A stretch of 64,000 nt of DNA from Pseudoalteromonas sp. CO133X. Its GTDB lineage: Bacteria > Pseudomonadota > Gammaproteobacteria > Enterobacterales > Alteromonadaceae. The notes under the pieces are model-generated. The model had not been told where the DNA came from. It did no database searches and was given only the letters and a program-made list of their open reading frames with translations. The translations under genes were made by a program, and so were the position numbers. The DNA is taken from the NCBI GenBank assembly GCA_004208945.1, contig SGPE01000009.1, positions 1 to 64,000 of the forward strand, given 5' to 3'. Positions 62,869 to 64,000 of this stretch are shown piece by piece; position 1 is the first letter of the stretch; every line of letters starts with the position of its first letter.

Positions 62869-64000
62869 TTACATTACGCGCATGCCAGGCTCTGAGCCTT
62901 CATCAGGGTTAAGAATATAAATTTCTTTACCGCCAGGGCCTGCTGCTAATACCATGCCCTCAGACATACCAAAGCGCATCTTACGAGGCTTAAGGTTTGC
63001 TACCATTACCGTGAGCTTTCCTTCAATGTCTTCTGGTGCATACGCAGATTTAATACCTGCGAATACTTGGCGAGTTTCGCCACCTAAATCTAAAGTCAGT
63101 TTTAATAACTTATCTGCGCCTTCAACGTGTTCTGCTTTGGCAATTTTCGCTACGCGTAAATCAACTTTCGCAAAGTCATCAAACTCAATCTCTGGGCTAA
63201 TTGGCTCTTTTGCCAATGGGCTGTTTGGGTCGATTTTATCTTTTTCAGCCACAAGGCTTTCTTTAGATTCTTCAATCATTTTGTTTACTTTATCCATTTC
63301 TACACGTTGCATTAACGGTTTGAATTTATTGATTGCGTGACCTTTAAGTGCTGTTTTAGCGCCTTGCCATGCTAAATCGTCATTTAAGAAGGCTTCAACA
63401 TTAGCAGCCATACCTGGCAGAACAGGTTTTAAGTAAGTGATAAGTACACGGAACATATTTAAACCAAGTGAGCACACATCATGCGCTTCTTGTTGTTTAG
63501 TTTCGTCTTTAATTAACACCCATGGAGCTTTAGCATCAATAAACTGATTGGCTTTATCTGCAAGCGCCATAATTTCACGAATAGCACGGCTGTATTCACG
63601 ATTTTCGTAGTGATTAGCGATACTGTCAGCGGCATTTTGGAATTCGCCTAGTAATGCTTCGTCCATAACCGTGTCGCTTAATTTACCGTCAAACTTTTTG
63701 GTGATAAAGCTGGCACAACGGCTCGCGATATTAACAACTTTACCTACTAAATCTGAGTTTACACGCAGTGCGAAATCTTCAAGGTTTAAATCAAGATCAG
63801 TAATGCCACCGTTAAGTTTTGCAGCATAGTAGTAACGTAAGTACTCTGGATCTAGGTTATCAAGGTAAGTGCGAGCTTTAACAAAAGTGCCTTTAGATTT
63901 TGACATTTTCGCGCCATTTACAGTCACAAAACCATGAGCGAAAACGTTTGTTGGTTTTCTAAATTTTGCGCCATCAAGCATTGCAGGCCAGAACAAGCTA
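62869..64000 (-). CDS. metG: Methionine--tRNA ligase, C-terminal part (cut by window edge)
   Basis: The C-terminal about 377 residues of MetRS; the reading frame stays open to the window edge (SLFWPAML), so the gene continues past 64000. The KMSKS loop is in [12 protein letters not shown]; an anticodon-binding helical domain follows; the last about 105 residues are the dimerising EMAP-II-type tRNA-binding domain ([21 protein letters not shown]). The first in-frame TTG at 63996 encodes an internal Leu. Confidence 0.97.
   Translation of the reverse strand, partial: SLFWPAMLDGAKFRKPTNVFAHGFVTVNGAKMSKSKGTFVKARTYLDNLDPEYLRYYYAAKLNGGITDLDLNLEDFALRVNSDLVGKVVNIASRCASFITKKFDGKLSDTVMDEALLGEFQNAADSIANHYENREYSRAIREIMALADKANQFIDAKAPWVLIKDETKQQEAHDVCSLGLNMFRVLITYLKPVLPGMAANVEAFLNDDLAWQGAKTALKGHAINKFKPLMQRVEMDKVNKMIEESKESLVAEKDKIDPNSPLAKEPISPEIEFDDFAKVDLRVAKIAKAEHVEGADKLLKLTLDLGGETRQVFAGIKSAYAPEDIEGKLTVMVANLKPRKMRFGMSEGMVLAAGPGGKEIYILNPDEGSEPGMRVM

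Overview
The window reads as chromosome of a marine gammaproteobacterium of the Alteromonadales, most likely Pseudoalteromonas or a close relative. This is inferred from moderate AT-richness, the gene order trpE-G-D-CF-B-A next to yciV/yciO/scpA, families typical of that order (DUF2989, DUF2999, DUF2066 next to hda) and a 5S rRNA gene followed by REP-like repeats. No tRNA, CRISPR array, insertion sequence or prophage was recognised.

Layout. 1-540: 3' end of a 5S rRNA gene, its terminator, and a tandem array of about 98-bp units built from two inverted REP-like hairpins. 0.5-6.9 kb: DUF2066 protein, hda, pheS-pheT-ihfA and a DUF2989 lipoprotein. 7-15.7 kb: a long-form GAPDH, a cytosolic-carboxypeptidase-like M14 peptidase, a Na+:alanine symporter, a zinc-ribbon/DUF1315/DUF349 run and a DUF1439 lipoprotein. 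15.8-18.7 kb: a PAS-sigma54 activator followed by a ccoG-like gene with a near-ideal -24/-12 promoter and helically phased TCGCGA sites. 18.7-28.7 kb: a second M14 enzyme, a PilZ-like protein, an AI-2E family permease, a PhoPQ-like two-component operon with a PepSY protein, yciI, an NSS transporter, a CPBP-family membrane protein, yciB and an HU-like protein. 28.8-38.8 kb: a DJ-1/PfpI protein, the complete trp operon (minus strand), then yciV, yciO and scpA (plus strand).

The most striking element is the trp leader at about 36.03-36.36 kb. Two complete attenuators lie in series between promoter and trpE. Each has its own short leader peptide with three consecutive Trp codons, its own antiterminator pairing and its own rho-independent terminator.

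From 38.8 kb the content is accessory and scpB is missing after scpA. It holds a GIY-YIG protein, a glyoxalase-fold protein, an exported isochorismatase-family hydrolase with a divergent AraC regulator, an NrtS-like protein with a zinc ribbon, cytochrome b561/YceI, a solute-binding-like protein and a 55-residue gene. A cluster then follows of a DLH-like hydrolase, an acetoacetate-decarboxylase-like enzyme, a large FAD oxidoreductase, a TonB receptor and a hybrid histidine kinase. 54.8-59.5 kb holds an isocitrate dehydrogenase whose NADP-contact residues are all replaced, a Cys/His-rich protein, a LysR regulator and aceK. The window ends with a quinone oxidoreductase, DUF2999, a YcgR-like PilZ protein, a short signal peptidase I and the 3' part of metG.
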